A stretch of DNA of 13,005 nt from an uncultured Oscillospiraceae bacterium (GTDB lineage Bacteria; Bacillota; Clostridia; Oscillospirales; Ruminococcaceae). Position 1 is the stretch's first letter; each line of letters begins with the position of its first letter. Shown here piece after piece: positions 5,363 to 13,005 of the stretch. The translations under genes and the position numbers were made by a program. The notes below the pieces were generated by a model. That model saw only the letters and a program-made list of their open reading frames with translations, was not told where the DNA came from and did not search any database. The stretch spans positions 1-13,005 of the forward strand of contig CAKSPC010000056.1 of NCBI GenBank assembly GCA_934481445.1, read 5' to 3'.

Positions 5363-6053
5363 AGCTTACCGTTATGCTCCTTCCCGCGGTCCTGTTTGTT
5401 ATTGCCGCAATAGTGCCGTCCTTATTCAGCAGCATCGCGTAATTATTGACGTATGTCAACCCCTTTTCATCCTTGAAAGTCAGTGCAAATCCGTTGTTGC
5501 TGTCGAATTTGATACCAGTTGTATAAGCCGATGCCGACATCGTACCGTTCGTGCCGCCCGAACTGCTGCTTCCGCCGCCCATAAGACAAGTCGCCAGCGG
5601 CGTAACGTTTTCGCTGCCGTTGCCGACGTGTGATTCTATACTGGTTATAACCTTGTTTGCGACCTTGACGTACGCGAGGCAATACTGATAGACACCAAGG
5701 TCGTCGTCATGCATAAGATTCAGTGTGTTTCCGGCGCCGATTGCGATAATGCTGTTTGTCCGCCCGTTCTTGTTTATCTGGAGAACAATAGCGGTTATTG
5801 GTGCCGCTGTGTTGACATCCATAAGAATCGGCTTGTCCAGTATGCTCCATGTCCCGTTGAGCCATGCTTTTCCCGTGTCGATTTTGACCTTGGTATCGGA
5901 ATATTTTGTCACCTTGAATTTCTTACCGTAGGTTGGCAGAACGCCGTCGGATATAATTCCGTCAAACATTCTGCCGAAGTCCTCCGCGTCATAGGTGCGG
6001 TCATATGCCCCGTCGACAAGCTTTGCGTTGTAAAAACCATAGAGCAATGACAT
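5355..6053 (-). CDS. phage baseplate / receptor-binding-type structural protein
   Basis: 232 residues. The N-terminus (GFYNAKLVDGAYDRTYDAEDFGRMFDGIISDGVL, then KFKVTKY...KVKIDTGKAWLNGTWSI) is a recurrent attachment domain of Bacillota siphovirus tail proteins placed just after the tail-tip proteins. A Gly/Ser hinge (159-169, MGGGSSSSGGTNG) separates it from a small C-terminal beta domain (170-232). It probably sits at the tail tip and carries or contacts the host receptor. ATG overlaps the preceding stop by one base (TAATG), a mark of coupled translation. The length is short for a full adhesin, so it may be a scaffold to which the next proteins attach. Confidence 0.8.
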   Translation of the reverse strand: MSLLYGFYNAKLVDGAYDRTYDAEDFGRMFDGIISDGVLPTYGKKFKVTKYSDTKVKIDTGKAWLNGTWSILDKPILMDVNTAAPITAIVLQINKNGRTNSIIAIGAGNTLNLMHDDDLGVYQYCLAYVKVANKVITSIESHVGNGSENVTPLATCLMGGGSSSSGGTNGTMSASAYTTGIKFDSNNGFALTFKDEKGLTYVNNYAMLLNKDGTIAAITNRTAGRSITVSYE

Positions 6054-7150
6054 TAAGCATCAACCTCCTTACTATCATCGTCCGTGCTCTCGAACGACTG
6101 ATACTCTTCAAATCCGTCCACCCCGACAGAGAAAGTCGCTTCCGTGACCCTTGCTGATGTCGCGTCCGTAAAACCCGTGTCTATCGTAACGATATCGCCA
6201 AGGGTGAAATTGACTCCATACTCAAACTGACCATAAGCACTGTCTGTTTTTCCGTTTGCCGTGCAGGTGACTCGATGCTCCGTAAGCTTGTCCTTTCCCT
6301 CGTTTTGGAGCACCGAAAGATACTGCGCTTTTGTAAGAGTCACCGTATTTCCATCGCTGTCGGTGGTTTTGTATTTCGTCGAGCTTTTCACGGGCAGTTC
6401 GCGGCGTTCTATTCCCGATATCGCGGTTTTGCTGTCCGCCGAATCGGTGTCGGTGTACACCTTTCCCGCGTCAGCGTCCTCTCCGCCGATTATAAGCGCC
6501 GCATTGCGATAGTCTTTTACCGATTTCAGCAACTGGCACTCGGATATATTATTCATTCCCTCTGAAAATACCACCGAAGCAGAACGGTCCTTTCCGAGAA
6601 AAAGACTGAATTCCAGCCCCGAGTTTACTATTCTCAACCTCCACCCGATGTGCTCCTTTTTGCAGATGTCGCATATGACGTTGTAAAGGCTCTCCCCCTG
6701 ATGCTGCGCTTCGACCGTTATCGCCGAAATATCTGCATTACCCGAGCTTTTGAATGAAAAGCCCGTTATTTTCCGATATTCGTTCTTCGGCGATATCGCT
6801 GCATTTTTCAGCAGCAAATGAATATAGTCCTCCAGTTTTCCATCCTTGAAGTACACATATTCATATATCACCCTGCGGTCAAGCAGTATCTCCAGCGACC
6901 GCCCCGAAACCGTGACGATATTTTCGTCGTCGCTTGTACGGTCCATCTGCATACTTTCGATGATCATTGCGCGATCCGAACGGTCGTATGTAATATAAAG
7001 CCCCACGGCCATCTTTTTCGGCATATACAAAAGCGGGAGCTTCAGTTCAAAGTCCCCGCATTCGTAATATCTGTCCGTCCAGATGAACGAGGTATAAATA
7101 TCAATAACTTCTATCGGTGCGAATTTCTTGTTGAGCAGCCGTATCTCCAT
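6053..7150 (-). CDS. phage tail protein, ReqiPepy6 Gp37-like (tail tip / Tal-like)
   Basis: 365 residues. The opening MEIRLLNKKFAPIEVIDIYTSFIW followed by RYYECGDFELKLP is typical of the siphovirus ReqiPepy6 Gp37-like family, tail-tip proteins that follow the distal tail protein. A later LGDIVTIDTGFTDATSARVTEATFSVGVDGFEEYQSFE resembles the C-terminal beta region of these proteins. It likely forms the central tail-tip hub that closes the tube and contacts the cell. No peptidase or cell-wall hydrolase domain is appended, unlike longer Tal proteins. The ATG overlaps the preceding stop by one base. Confidence 0.85.
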   Translation of the reverse strand: MEIRLLNKKFAPIEVIDIYTSFIWTDRYYECGDFELKLPLLYMPKKMAVGLYITYDRSDRAMIIESMQMDRTSDDENIVTVSGRSLEILLDRRVIYEYVYFKDGKLEDYIHLLLKNAAISPKNEYRKITGFSFKSSGNADISAITVEAQHQGESLYNVICDICKKEHIGWRLRIVNSGLEFSLFLGKDRSASVVFSEGMNNISECQLLKSVKDYRNAALIIGGEDADAGKVYTDTDSADSKTAISGIERRELPVKSSTKYKTTDSDGNTVTLTKAQYLSVLQNEGKDKLTEHRVTCTANGKTDSAYGQFEYGVNFTLGDIVTIDTGFTDATSARVTEATFSVGVDGFEEYQSFESTDDDSKEVDA

Positions 7151-8079
7151 TATATTCCCTCATATTTTATCACCGAGCGCACAGAAGCTTCGATGTTTTC
7201 CTGTCCCTCGTCAGCCGTTATCGTAAAGTTGTTTTCGCCGTGGACTATCTCAATCCATTCCGACCCCGCTGCCACGCAGTTAAGGATATTAGTTCCCGAT
7301 GTCGGGGTTTCTCCATTTACGGATTTTCCGAGCCGAACATATTTGCTGCCGGGGTTGGTGTCTATCGCCAGCCTGTCCGTGCTCTTTATTTTGTATCCTC
7401 CCGAAAACAGCGAGGTGTCGATTATCATCTTCTGCCCCGTCGTATTGTTGGTAATTGTGATCTTCCCCGCCACTGCCCCGATGAAATCAAGGGTTATCAC
7501 AACGCCCGTTCTTCCCTCGCCGTCGTAGTTGAAGGATTTCGTAAACTGTTTCATGATTTTGCCCATGATTATGGTCTTCTTGTCTGTCCCCTCGTTTGTA
7601 AACGGGAACGAGAACGCGTCCACCTTGGCAAAGAACGAAATTTTCTGCTTTGTCGAGTTGTCATAGAAATACGGGTCGGGGCATATAACGGATATCTGCG
7701 TGCTCTCCCTCTGCGAGAATATCTCGGGCTCGTTAGATTCAACATAACCCTCGATTGAGCATTCGCGGTTTTCCGTTTTGAATTTCAGCGTGATTTTATC
7801 CTTTATCGGGAAATATCGGTATGACCTATGGCGAATATCTTCAATACTGTCGGAATTTGTCCCCATAAATATCATACTGATAACGATGTTGCGGATATCG
7901 ACCCTTGCCGAGTTAAATACCGCGCCATCGCGGGAAGCATAGCTTGTGGTGCTGACATTGGCAGCCACGGGTCCCACGCCCGTTATTCCGGATATCGCAA
8001 ATCCGCTCGCCCAAGGGTCAGCAAGTGTCATAACAAGCGTTTCACCCTTGCTGTTTGTCACCGTAACGCTTTCTATCAA
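7150..8079 (-). CDS. phage distal tail protein (Dit / Sipho_tail family)
   Basis: 309 residues. Distal tail proteins make the hexameric ring that joins the tail tube to the tip. Residues about 1-150 (GETLVMTLADPWASGFAISGITGVGPV..., then IRHRSYRYFPIKDKITLKFKTENRECSIEGYVESNEPEIFS, then ISVICPDPYFY) match the PF05709-type core; the C-terminal part (about 200-309, ending IVHGENNFTITADEG) fits the beta-sandwich that follows it. The start is TTG at 8079, overlapping the tape measure stop (TTGA). It is supported by a strong GGGAGGTG 8-9 nt upstream, and no ATG or GTG alternative is better. Gene order tape measure, Dit, tail tip is the standard siphovirus order. Confidence 0.9.
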   Translation of the reverse strand: MIESVTVTNSKGETLVMTLADPWASGFAISGITGVGPVAANVSTTSYASRDGAVFNSARVDIRNIVISMIFMGTNSDSIEDIRHRSYRYFPIKDKITLKFKTENRECSIEGYVESNEPEIFSQRESTQISVICPDPYFYDNSTKQKISFFAKVDAFSFPFTNEGTDKKTIIMGKIMKQFTKSFNYDGEGRTGVVITLDFIGAVAGKITITNNTTGQKMIIDTSLFSGGYKIKSTDRLAIDTNPGSKYVRLGKSVNGETPTSGTNILNCVAAGSEWIEIVHGENNFTITADEGQENIEASVRSVIKYEGI

Positions 8080-11000
8080 GTGTCGAGCACCTCCCTCATG
8101 CGCGAGAACTGGTTTCTCGTCTGCCTGTATATTGTTTTTGCGTCCAGTGCCTTCGGAGAATTGATGTTCTGCGTGAATGTAATATTCGCGCCCGCTCTCC
8201 TCTCCGAAATATCATTCTCTGCCTGCATTCTTTCGCGGGTCGCAGAAATGTCGGCACTAATGCCTACAGCCTGTTCGCGGCTCAGCATTGCGTCTATCTT
8301 TCCAACATTATCAGTGATGTCCGAAAGATCGAGCACCGGTCGTATTGTCGGATGAATATCAACGTTGCCACTGATAATGTCGGATATCCTGCCGATGGCC
8401 GAGTTTATACCGTTTTTCGCAGATTCTCCAACGTCAGCGCCGGTCGAATATGAAGCATCGGCATAACCCGCCAGCGCGTCAACAAATCCCCTGCCCGTAA
8501 ACGCTCCAATCGCAGCGAACACACGGGACGGAGAATGAACATCCAGCTCATCCCGCGCCGCGTCCGCCGAAGCGGAAGCCATTTCCCGCGCCGCCTGTTG
8601 AGCCTCGTAGATATAATTGCGTATGCCCTCAGCAAACCCACGCAGCATATTCTTTCCGAGTTCGCGGAAGCTGTCCGCGTTTTCTTTTGCTGCTTCAACA
8701 GCCTTGCCGAAAGCCTCTTTGAATGCGTCGGATATCCTTCCTGCATTTGCGGTCACTTCGTCCGCAGCACGTTTCATCATCGTGCCGATTGCCGTCCGAA
8801 CGTTGCGCGCGGCGTCGTCCCCCGAAAAAGTCTTCGCAAAGTTCTTCACGCCCTTGTCCGAAGCCCTCTCCAGTGTATTCGCCAGCGCGTTCAGCCCTGT
8901 CAGTTCGTCATTTTGAATACTGCCGCTGAGATCGAGTATTTCCCCGATGGAGTCTGTCGCCGCCGAAATATCAACGTCTTTCAGCGCGTCCGAAAATTCC
9001 ACGGAATATTCAGCAATATCTTTCAGCGCATTGCCGAATACAGATACGTTTATCTTTTCGGGAACGGAAGTTGTCATCTCTGCAAGGGTCTTTCCCGCTT
9101 CCGAAGCGGTTTTCACCACCTCTGCGTCCAGCCCCGCAACGTTATCGGACATCCGTTTTATACCCGAACCGAATTCAGCTATTTCATCGCCAAAATGCGC
9201 GATACTCTGAGAACCCGCGAACCACTGCGCAACGCCCTCGTCGCTGGGAATAACAGTGGTCATTTCAGCAAGCGCCTTGCCCGCCTCCACCGCTGTTTTC
9301 ACACTCTCGACGTCGATGTTGCCTATATTGCCCGAGAATTTGTTCAAACCCGTGCCAAAATCGGCTATCTCGTCGCCGAAGCGCGAAAGGCTCTGATTTC
9401 CCGCAAACCACTGTGCAACACCATCGCTGTTCGGAATGATTTTGGTCATTTCGGCAAGCGCCTTGCCAGCTTTAGTTGCAGTTGCAACCTTTGTGGGGTC
9501 AACATCAACGACATTGCCAGAATACTTCGATATAGCGGTTCCAAATACAACTATATCATCACTGAATTTAGAAAGGCTCTTACTTCCAGCGAACCATTGT
9601 GCAACACCGTTTTCATTTGGAATTGTCGCCGTCATCTCCGCAAGCGCTTTGCCTGATTCTGACGCAGCTTTAACATTTTCGGGAGAAATATCAACAACTT
9701 CCTTTGAAAACGCCGAAAGTCCTTTACCAAACTCAACAATATCACCACTGAATTTAGACAGACTCGCGGTACCTGTAAACCATTGTGCAACACCGTTTTC
9801 GTTTGGAATTGTCGCTGTCATCTCCGCAAGCGCTTTGCCTGCTTCAGCCGCTGATTTTACCCGTTCGGGTGCAACATCATCAACTTCATTTGAAAACTGA
9901 GCAAGACCCTTTCCAAGATCAACTATATTAGCGCCGAATTTTGAAATGCTCTTACTTCCCGCAAACCACTGTGCAACGCCATTTTCATTCGGTATCGTCG
10001 CTGTCATTTCCGCCAAAGCCTTACCTGCTTCAGAAGCAGCCTTTATATTCTCCGGTGAAATATCAGCAACTTCATCCGAGAATGCCGAAAGCCCCTTGCC
10101 GAGTTCGACGATATCAGCGCTGAATTTTGATATGCTGTTTTCTCCCGCGAACCAGCTTACAACGCCGCCCTCGTTCGGGATAACGGATGTCATTTCCGCG
10201 AGCGCCCGTGCAGCTTCTGCCGCATTCTTAACATTCGCCCCATCAAGTCCAGCAACGCTCTCCGAGAACGCAACCAGCGACGGACCCAGTTCGGCAATAT
10301 CCTTTCCGAAATCGGCGATTGAAGCCTTTCCGCCGACAAATGCCGCCATTCCCTGCAAGAAATCAGCCGCCGTAAGCGCCAGAATCGTGCCGCTCAAGGC
10401 AAGCACTCCTTGCAGAACGGTGTCGTCTATGTTTTTCATCGTGCTGATGAACGGAGCCACACCGTTTGCAAACGCAGAAAGACCCTCCGCCATCTTAGGC
10501 AGTCCCGAGCTTATCCCCGAGCCAATACCGCTCACAAGACTTCCGACGAACCTGCCGATAGCGCTTCCGATAACGGCAAGGACATCTGCGCCGCCGTTAA
10601 GGAAATCATCAAATCCGGGTATAAGCGCTAATCCGCCAAGTGCCGAAAGCACGGCAGTTATGCCGAGTATAGCGATTGCAATGCCCGCAATGCCCTGCGC
10701 CATTCCCGTAAAGTGGACTTTTTCTATAACATCGGATATCTTCGCTACCGCCGCCACAACGCCGATGACCGAAAGCAGACCCTTGACCACTTCATCCATT
10801 CTGCTGGATACGGCAGTTGCTATGCCGTCGATCAGTCCGCCGATAAATCCGCCTATGACTGAACCTATTTTGATAAGCAGCTTTCCGCCCTCGTCGATTA
10901 TCCAATCAAATCCGGGTATTTGTGCCAGTCCGCCCATTACAGCGAGTAACGCCGCCAGTCCGCCAACCGCAACGCCGACCACTCCGAGCGTTTTCACCGC

Positions 11001-13005
11001 TCCAAGAATATCAACGCCGTCCAACGCTTCCGTAAGAGGCTTGAACGCTAATGCAATAACCTCTATCGAAGCAATGGCTGTCAGCACCTGCGAGATATCC
11101 GCGGGCATAGCCGACACCAACCCGTTTATAAGGTTTCCGACAAACGAGCCAAGCGCGTTGCCTATCTTCCCGAACAACTTCGCACCCTCGTCGATGAGCC
11201 ATCCTATCCCCGGTATCTGCTGAAGCCCGCCCAGCGCCGCAAGAAGTACCACCATCGCGCCGACGCACGCCGCAAATCCGACAAGTCCCTTGATAGCGCT
11301 CTTTGTGTCTATCGAGGATATCAGCTTCGCCGCAGCCGCCAGTGCAAGGAATATCCCCGCTGCCGCGGTTATAGAGGTCATCAGCTTTTCAAGTCCTCCG
11401 ACTCCAAGTGCGTCGTCCAGCGCCGCAAAGAAAGCTTTAAGGGTGTCCACCGCCTTTTTTGCCAGTTCGGGAAGCCTTAGCTGAAGCTTGTCCATAAGTG
11501 TTGAAAGGATATCCAGCACAAGGTCGACTATCTTCGGGAGGTAATCCCTCAGAGAAGTCAGCGCCTCGACAAGGACTTTTACCAGCGTGTCTGCGATAAG
11601 GGGAATCGTTTCCCGAAGCGAGTTGCATATAGCTCTCACCACTTCGGTAAAGGCGTTCCCGATAGCATCCGCGCTCAAAGCCACGGAGTTACATATTCCC
11701 GTGATTATTTCGCCGAGAGAAGAAGCAACCACCACAAGGCTTGCTGACAATGCCGTAAGTCCCGTCGCGGCAGCGATCAGACCCGTCCCCGCCAGCGCCA
11801 CGCCAACGCCGAACAGCGCCATCGCGACCGATACCTTTATTATAGTGCCCGTCAGAGGTTTCAGCACCGCCGCAGAAATCCCGACGACCGCAAACGCCCC
11901 CGCAAGGGCGATCAACGCCGTTCCTATCTGCCCGATGTCCATTTTGCCGAGTGCATTTATCTCGGGAACAAGCAGACCCAGCGCCACCGAGGCCAGTAGC
12001 AGCGAAGCTGAAGCACCCGCGGTCTTTTTCATCATGTTAAGGCCGCCCGCAAATATCAGCAGCGAACCGCCGACAGCCGACAGCCCCTTTCCTATGCTCT
12101 CCCAGCTCATTCCGCCCAGTGCTTTCATTGAAGCCGTGAGTATTGCCACCGCTGCCCCGACGACAACCAGACCCGCCCCCATACCGACAAGGTTCTTCGG
12201 CATAAGCTTCGCCGCAGCAAATACCGCTGTAAGTGCGCCTGCCATCCCGACAAGTCCCTTTGCGATGCCCTCCCAGCTAAGTCTGGCAAAGTCGGAACAT
12301 ACAGAAGCAAATATCTTCATAGCTCCTGCTATTGCTGCAAGAGCGATGCCCGTTGCAACGACCTTCTTCGCCTTGCCTGTAAGGTTCACAAACAGGGTTA
12401 TTTCTGCCAGTATTCCCGCGACCCCTGCCAGACCTTTTCCGATAGTTTCCCAGCTCATGTCCGAGAAGTCAGAAGTAGCTGAAGCCAGTATTTTGACCGC
12501 CGCAGCGGTGATGACTATACCCGTCGCGGTGCTCACGGCCCGCCTGCCGAATTTTGCGGTGTTAAGGAAAATATCGACCTCCGCGAGCAGTACGCCTACG
12601 CCCGCCAGCCCCTTTGCAAGTTCCTCCCAGCTAAAGCTTGAAAGTTCCCTGCATACAGAAGCCATTATTTTGAGTGCCGCCGCCAGCACTATAAGTCCTG
12701 TTGCGCCCTTGATGGCTGTTCCGTTGACTGATGACAGCACCTTTGCCGATATGACCAGCTCAGTGCACAGCACGGCAATTCCTGCAAGACCCTTTGCAAG
12801 TTCATCCCATTCAAGCGTTGATATGTTTTTCAGAGCCGCCGACAATATAAGTATCGCTGTCGACATTCCTATCATTGCGGAGATAGCTTTTGTCGTTCCC
12901 GTCATTTGGATATTCATCTTGTTGAATACCGCCAACGAAGCCATAAGCTCCGTAAACAGAACTGTTATGCCGGCAAGCGCGCCCGTCAGCCTATCAGTGT
13001 CGATA
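8076..13005 (-). CDS. phage tail tape measure protein, 5' end beyond window
   Basis: The frame is open to the right edge: 1642 residues are visible, and the ATG at 12944 is internal because a repeat-like sequence (DRLTGALAGITVLFTEL) continues upstream of it. The protein runs through the tail tube, sets tail length and is ejected with the DNA. Evidence: great length, Ala/Gly/Leu-rich helical and hydrophobic segments, and a C-terminus with the usual tape measure marks (DVHSPSRVFAAIGAFTGRGFVDAL, IHPTIRPVLDLSDI, FTQNINSPKALDAKTIYRQTRNQF). It is built from repeats: a 57-60-residue family at the right (12060-13005), three 99-residue units in the middle and six 62-residue units nearer the end. At the usual 0.15 nm per residue the visible part alone would measure about 245 nm of tail. 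It is the first visible gene of the minus-strand tail operon. Confidence 0.95.
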   Translation of the reverse strand, partial: IDTDRLTGALAGITVLFTELMASLAVFNKMNIQMTGTTKAISAMIGMSTAILILSAALKNISTLEWDELAKGLAGIAVLCTELVISAKVLSSVNGTAIKGATGLIVLAAALKIMASVCRELSSFSWEELAKGLAGVGVLLAEVDIFLNTAKFGRRAVSTATGIVITAAAVKILASATSDFSDMSWETIGKGLAGVAGILAEITLFVNLTGKAKKVVATGIALAAIAGAMKIFASVCSDFARLSWEGIAKGLVGMAGALTAVFAAAKLMPKNLVGMGAGLVVVGAAVAILTASMKALGGMSWESIGKGLSAVGGSLLIFAGGLNMMKKTAGASASLLLASVALGLLVPEINALGKMDIGQIGTALIALAGAFAVVGISAAVLKPLTGTIIKVSVAMALFGVGVALAGTGLIAAATGLTALSASLVVVASSLGEIITGICNSVALSADAIGNAFTEVVRAICNSLRETIPLIADTLVKVLVEALTSLRDYLPKIVDLVLDILSTLMDKLQLRLPELAKKAVDTLKAFFAALDDALGVGGLEKLMTSITAAAGIFLALAAAAKLISSIDTKSAIKGLVGFAACVGAMVVLLAALGGLQQIPGIGWLIDEGAKLFGKIGNALGSFVGNLINGLVSAMPADISQVLTAIASIEVIALAFKPLTEALDGVDILGAVKTLGVVGVAVGGLAALLAVMGGLAQIPGFDWIIDEGGKLLIKIGSVIGGFIGGLIDGIATAVSSRMDEVVKGLLSVIGVVAAVAKISDVIEKVHFTGMAQGIAGIAIAILGITAVLSALGGLALIPGFDDFLNGGADVLAVIGSAIGRFVGSLVSGIGSGISSGLPKMAEGLSAFANGVAPFISTMKNIDDTVLQGVLALSGTILALTAADFLQGMAAFVGGKASIADFGKDIAELGPSLVAFSESVAGLDGANVKNAAEAARALAEMTSVIPNEGGVVSWFAGENSISKFSADIVELGKGLSAFSDEVADISPENIKAASEAGKALAEMTATIPNENGVAQWFAGSKSISKFGANIVDLGKGLAQFSNEVDDVAPERVKSAAEAGKALAEMTATIPNENGVAQWFTGTASLSKFSGDIVEFGKGLSAFSKEVVDISPENVKAASESGKALAEMTATIPNENGVAQWFAGSKSLSKFSDDIVVFGTAISKYSGNVVDVDPTKVATATKAGKALAEMTKIIPNSDGVAQWFAGNQSLSRFGDEIADFGTGLNKFSGNIGNIDVESVKTAVEAGKALAEMTTVIPSDEGVAQWFAGSQSIAHFGDEIAEFGSGIKRMSDNVAGLDAEVVKTASEAGKTLAEMTTSVPEKINVSVFGNALKDIAEYSVEFSDALKDVDISAATDSIGEILDLSGSIQNDELTGLNALANTLERASDKGVKNFAKTFSGDDAARNVRTAIGTMMKRAADEVTANAGRISDAFKEAFGKAVEAAKENADSFRELGKNMLRGFAEGIRNYIYEAQQAAREMASASADAARDELDVHSPSRVFAAIGAFTGRGFVDALAGYADASYSTGADVGESAKNGINSAIGRISDIISGNVDIHPTIRPVLDLSDITDNVGKIDAMLSREQAVGISADISATRERMQAENDISERRAGANITFTQNINSPKALDAKTIYRQTRNQFSRMREVLDT
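9093..10208 (-). repeat. six tandem 186-bp (62-codon) repeats in the tape measure gene
   Basis: The Gln-Trp-Phe codons of the ALAEMT...GVAQWF block recur at 9221, 9407, 9593, 9779, 9965 and 10151, exactly 186 bp apart. Six full units run from 10208 down to 9093, with degenerate half units on both sides (to about 10394, and ALAEMTTSVPEK from 9092). Each unit encodes a conserved segment, then SxSISKFGxxIxxLGKGLSxFSxxV, then an acidic linker and VKxAxEAG. No unit has gained or lost a codon. Units at 9465-9650 and 9651-9836 are the most alike in DNA. Confidence 0.9.
10440..11330 (-). repeat. three tandem 297-bp (99-codon) repeats in the tape measure gene
   Basis: The Ile-Pro-Gly motif in GGLxxIPGxxxxxxxGxxxxxxIGxxxGxFVGxLxxGI recurs with its Ile codon at 10620, 10917 and 11214, exactly 297 bp apart. 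Each unit is a hydrophobic helix pair with Gly-rich turns, followed by a more polar helix. The units are diverged in DNA, so this is an older duplication than the 186-bp array. Outer limits are approximate. Confidence 0.75.
12060..13005 (-). repeat. 57-60-codon repeats in the tape measure gene, continuing past the right edge
   Basis: A SWEELAKGLAGVxxLLxE segment recurs, with its Ser-Trp codons near 12101, 12272, 12449, 12626 and 12806 (spacings 171, 177, 177 and 180 bp) and a further copy starting at the window edge. Each unit has an Ala-rich hydrophobic helix, then ASxxSDFSxxSWExxGKGLAG, then a second helix. The total copy number cannot be seen. Confidence 0.8.

Larger units (their letters stand above)
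2366..12060 (+). repeat. dispersed, strand-polar motif ATATCAGC / AAATATCAGC
   Basis: The exact 10-mer AAATATCAGC occurs at 2366, 3071, 3410, 4038, 10058 and 12051, all on the plus strand. ATATCAGC also occurs at 2187, 3302, 5107, 10111 and 11318, and I saw no copy of the reverse complement GCTGATAT on the plus strand. Copies fall in two reading frames of minus-strand genes, in the plus-strand repressor gene and between genes, so protein sequence does not fully explain them. Confidence 0.6.

Noticed and set aside
9093..10208. CRISPR-like array
   Set aside because: The period is 186 bp, every unit is coding without frame change, and there are no short repeats separated by unique spacers.
9946..11223. 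425-codon plus-strand ORF opposite the tape measure gene
   Set aside because: It mirrors the Ala/Gly-rich repeats as a Pro/Ser/Ala-rich shadow, has no ribosome site and lies wholly inside a confident gene.

Overview
The window joins a short piece of host chromosome (about 1-1710) to the left end of an integrated siphovirus-like element that continues past the right edge. Shine-Dalgarno-led, tightly overlapping genes, roughly balanced base composition, sigma-70-type promoters and the protein families all suggest a Bacillota host. A Clostridia (Ruminococcus-like) genome is my best guess, from style rather than from any marker gene.

Host side (1-1710, minus strand): a two-gene operon. A divergent relative of DRE-TIM metallolyases (HMG-CoA lyase / isopropylmalate synthase fold) is followed after 19 bp by a Cof-type HAD phosphatase that runs off the left edge. 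Its promoter has a TTGATA/TATAAT pair with a 17-bp spacer, and a perfect 10-bp inverted repeat overlaps the -10.

Lysogeny/excision cassette (about 1711-4158): a probable attL region with a perfect tandem 11-bp repeat at the end of the integrase gene; a complete tyrosine integrase; a small excisionase-like helix-turn-helix protein; an unknown 101-residue protein; and, divergently, a small XRE repressor without a protease domain. Two back-to-back promoters flank a 36-bp, nearly perfect palindromic operator, a compact lysogeny switch. The integrase also has its own promoter, whose -10 is bracketed by another inverted repeat.

Tail and lysis module (4133 to beyond 13005, minus strand, reading toward the repressor): a very long tape measure protein, distal tail protein, Gp37-like tail protein, a baseplate or receptor-binding protein, a 58-residue protein, a six-cysteine 231-residue protein and a one-TM holin-like protein. 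Neighbouring genes overlap or nearly touch, which indicates translational coupling. The tape measure gene contains three separate tandem-repeat families with periods of about 57-60, 99 and exactly 62 codons.

No recognisable defence, CRISPR or toxin system is visible. The most unusual signals are a strand-polarised oligonucleotide (ATATCAGC / AAATATCAGC) scattered through the mobile part in several reading frames and between genes; the layered repeats in the tape measure gene; a possible AUC start codon in the excisionase-like gene; and the placement of the tail/lysis end directly against the repressor with no endolysin in between.
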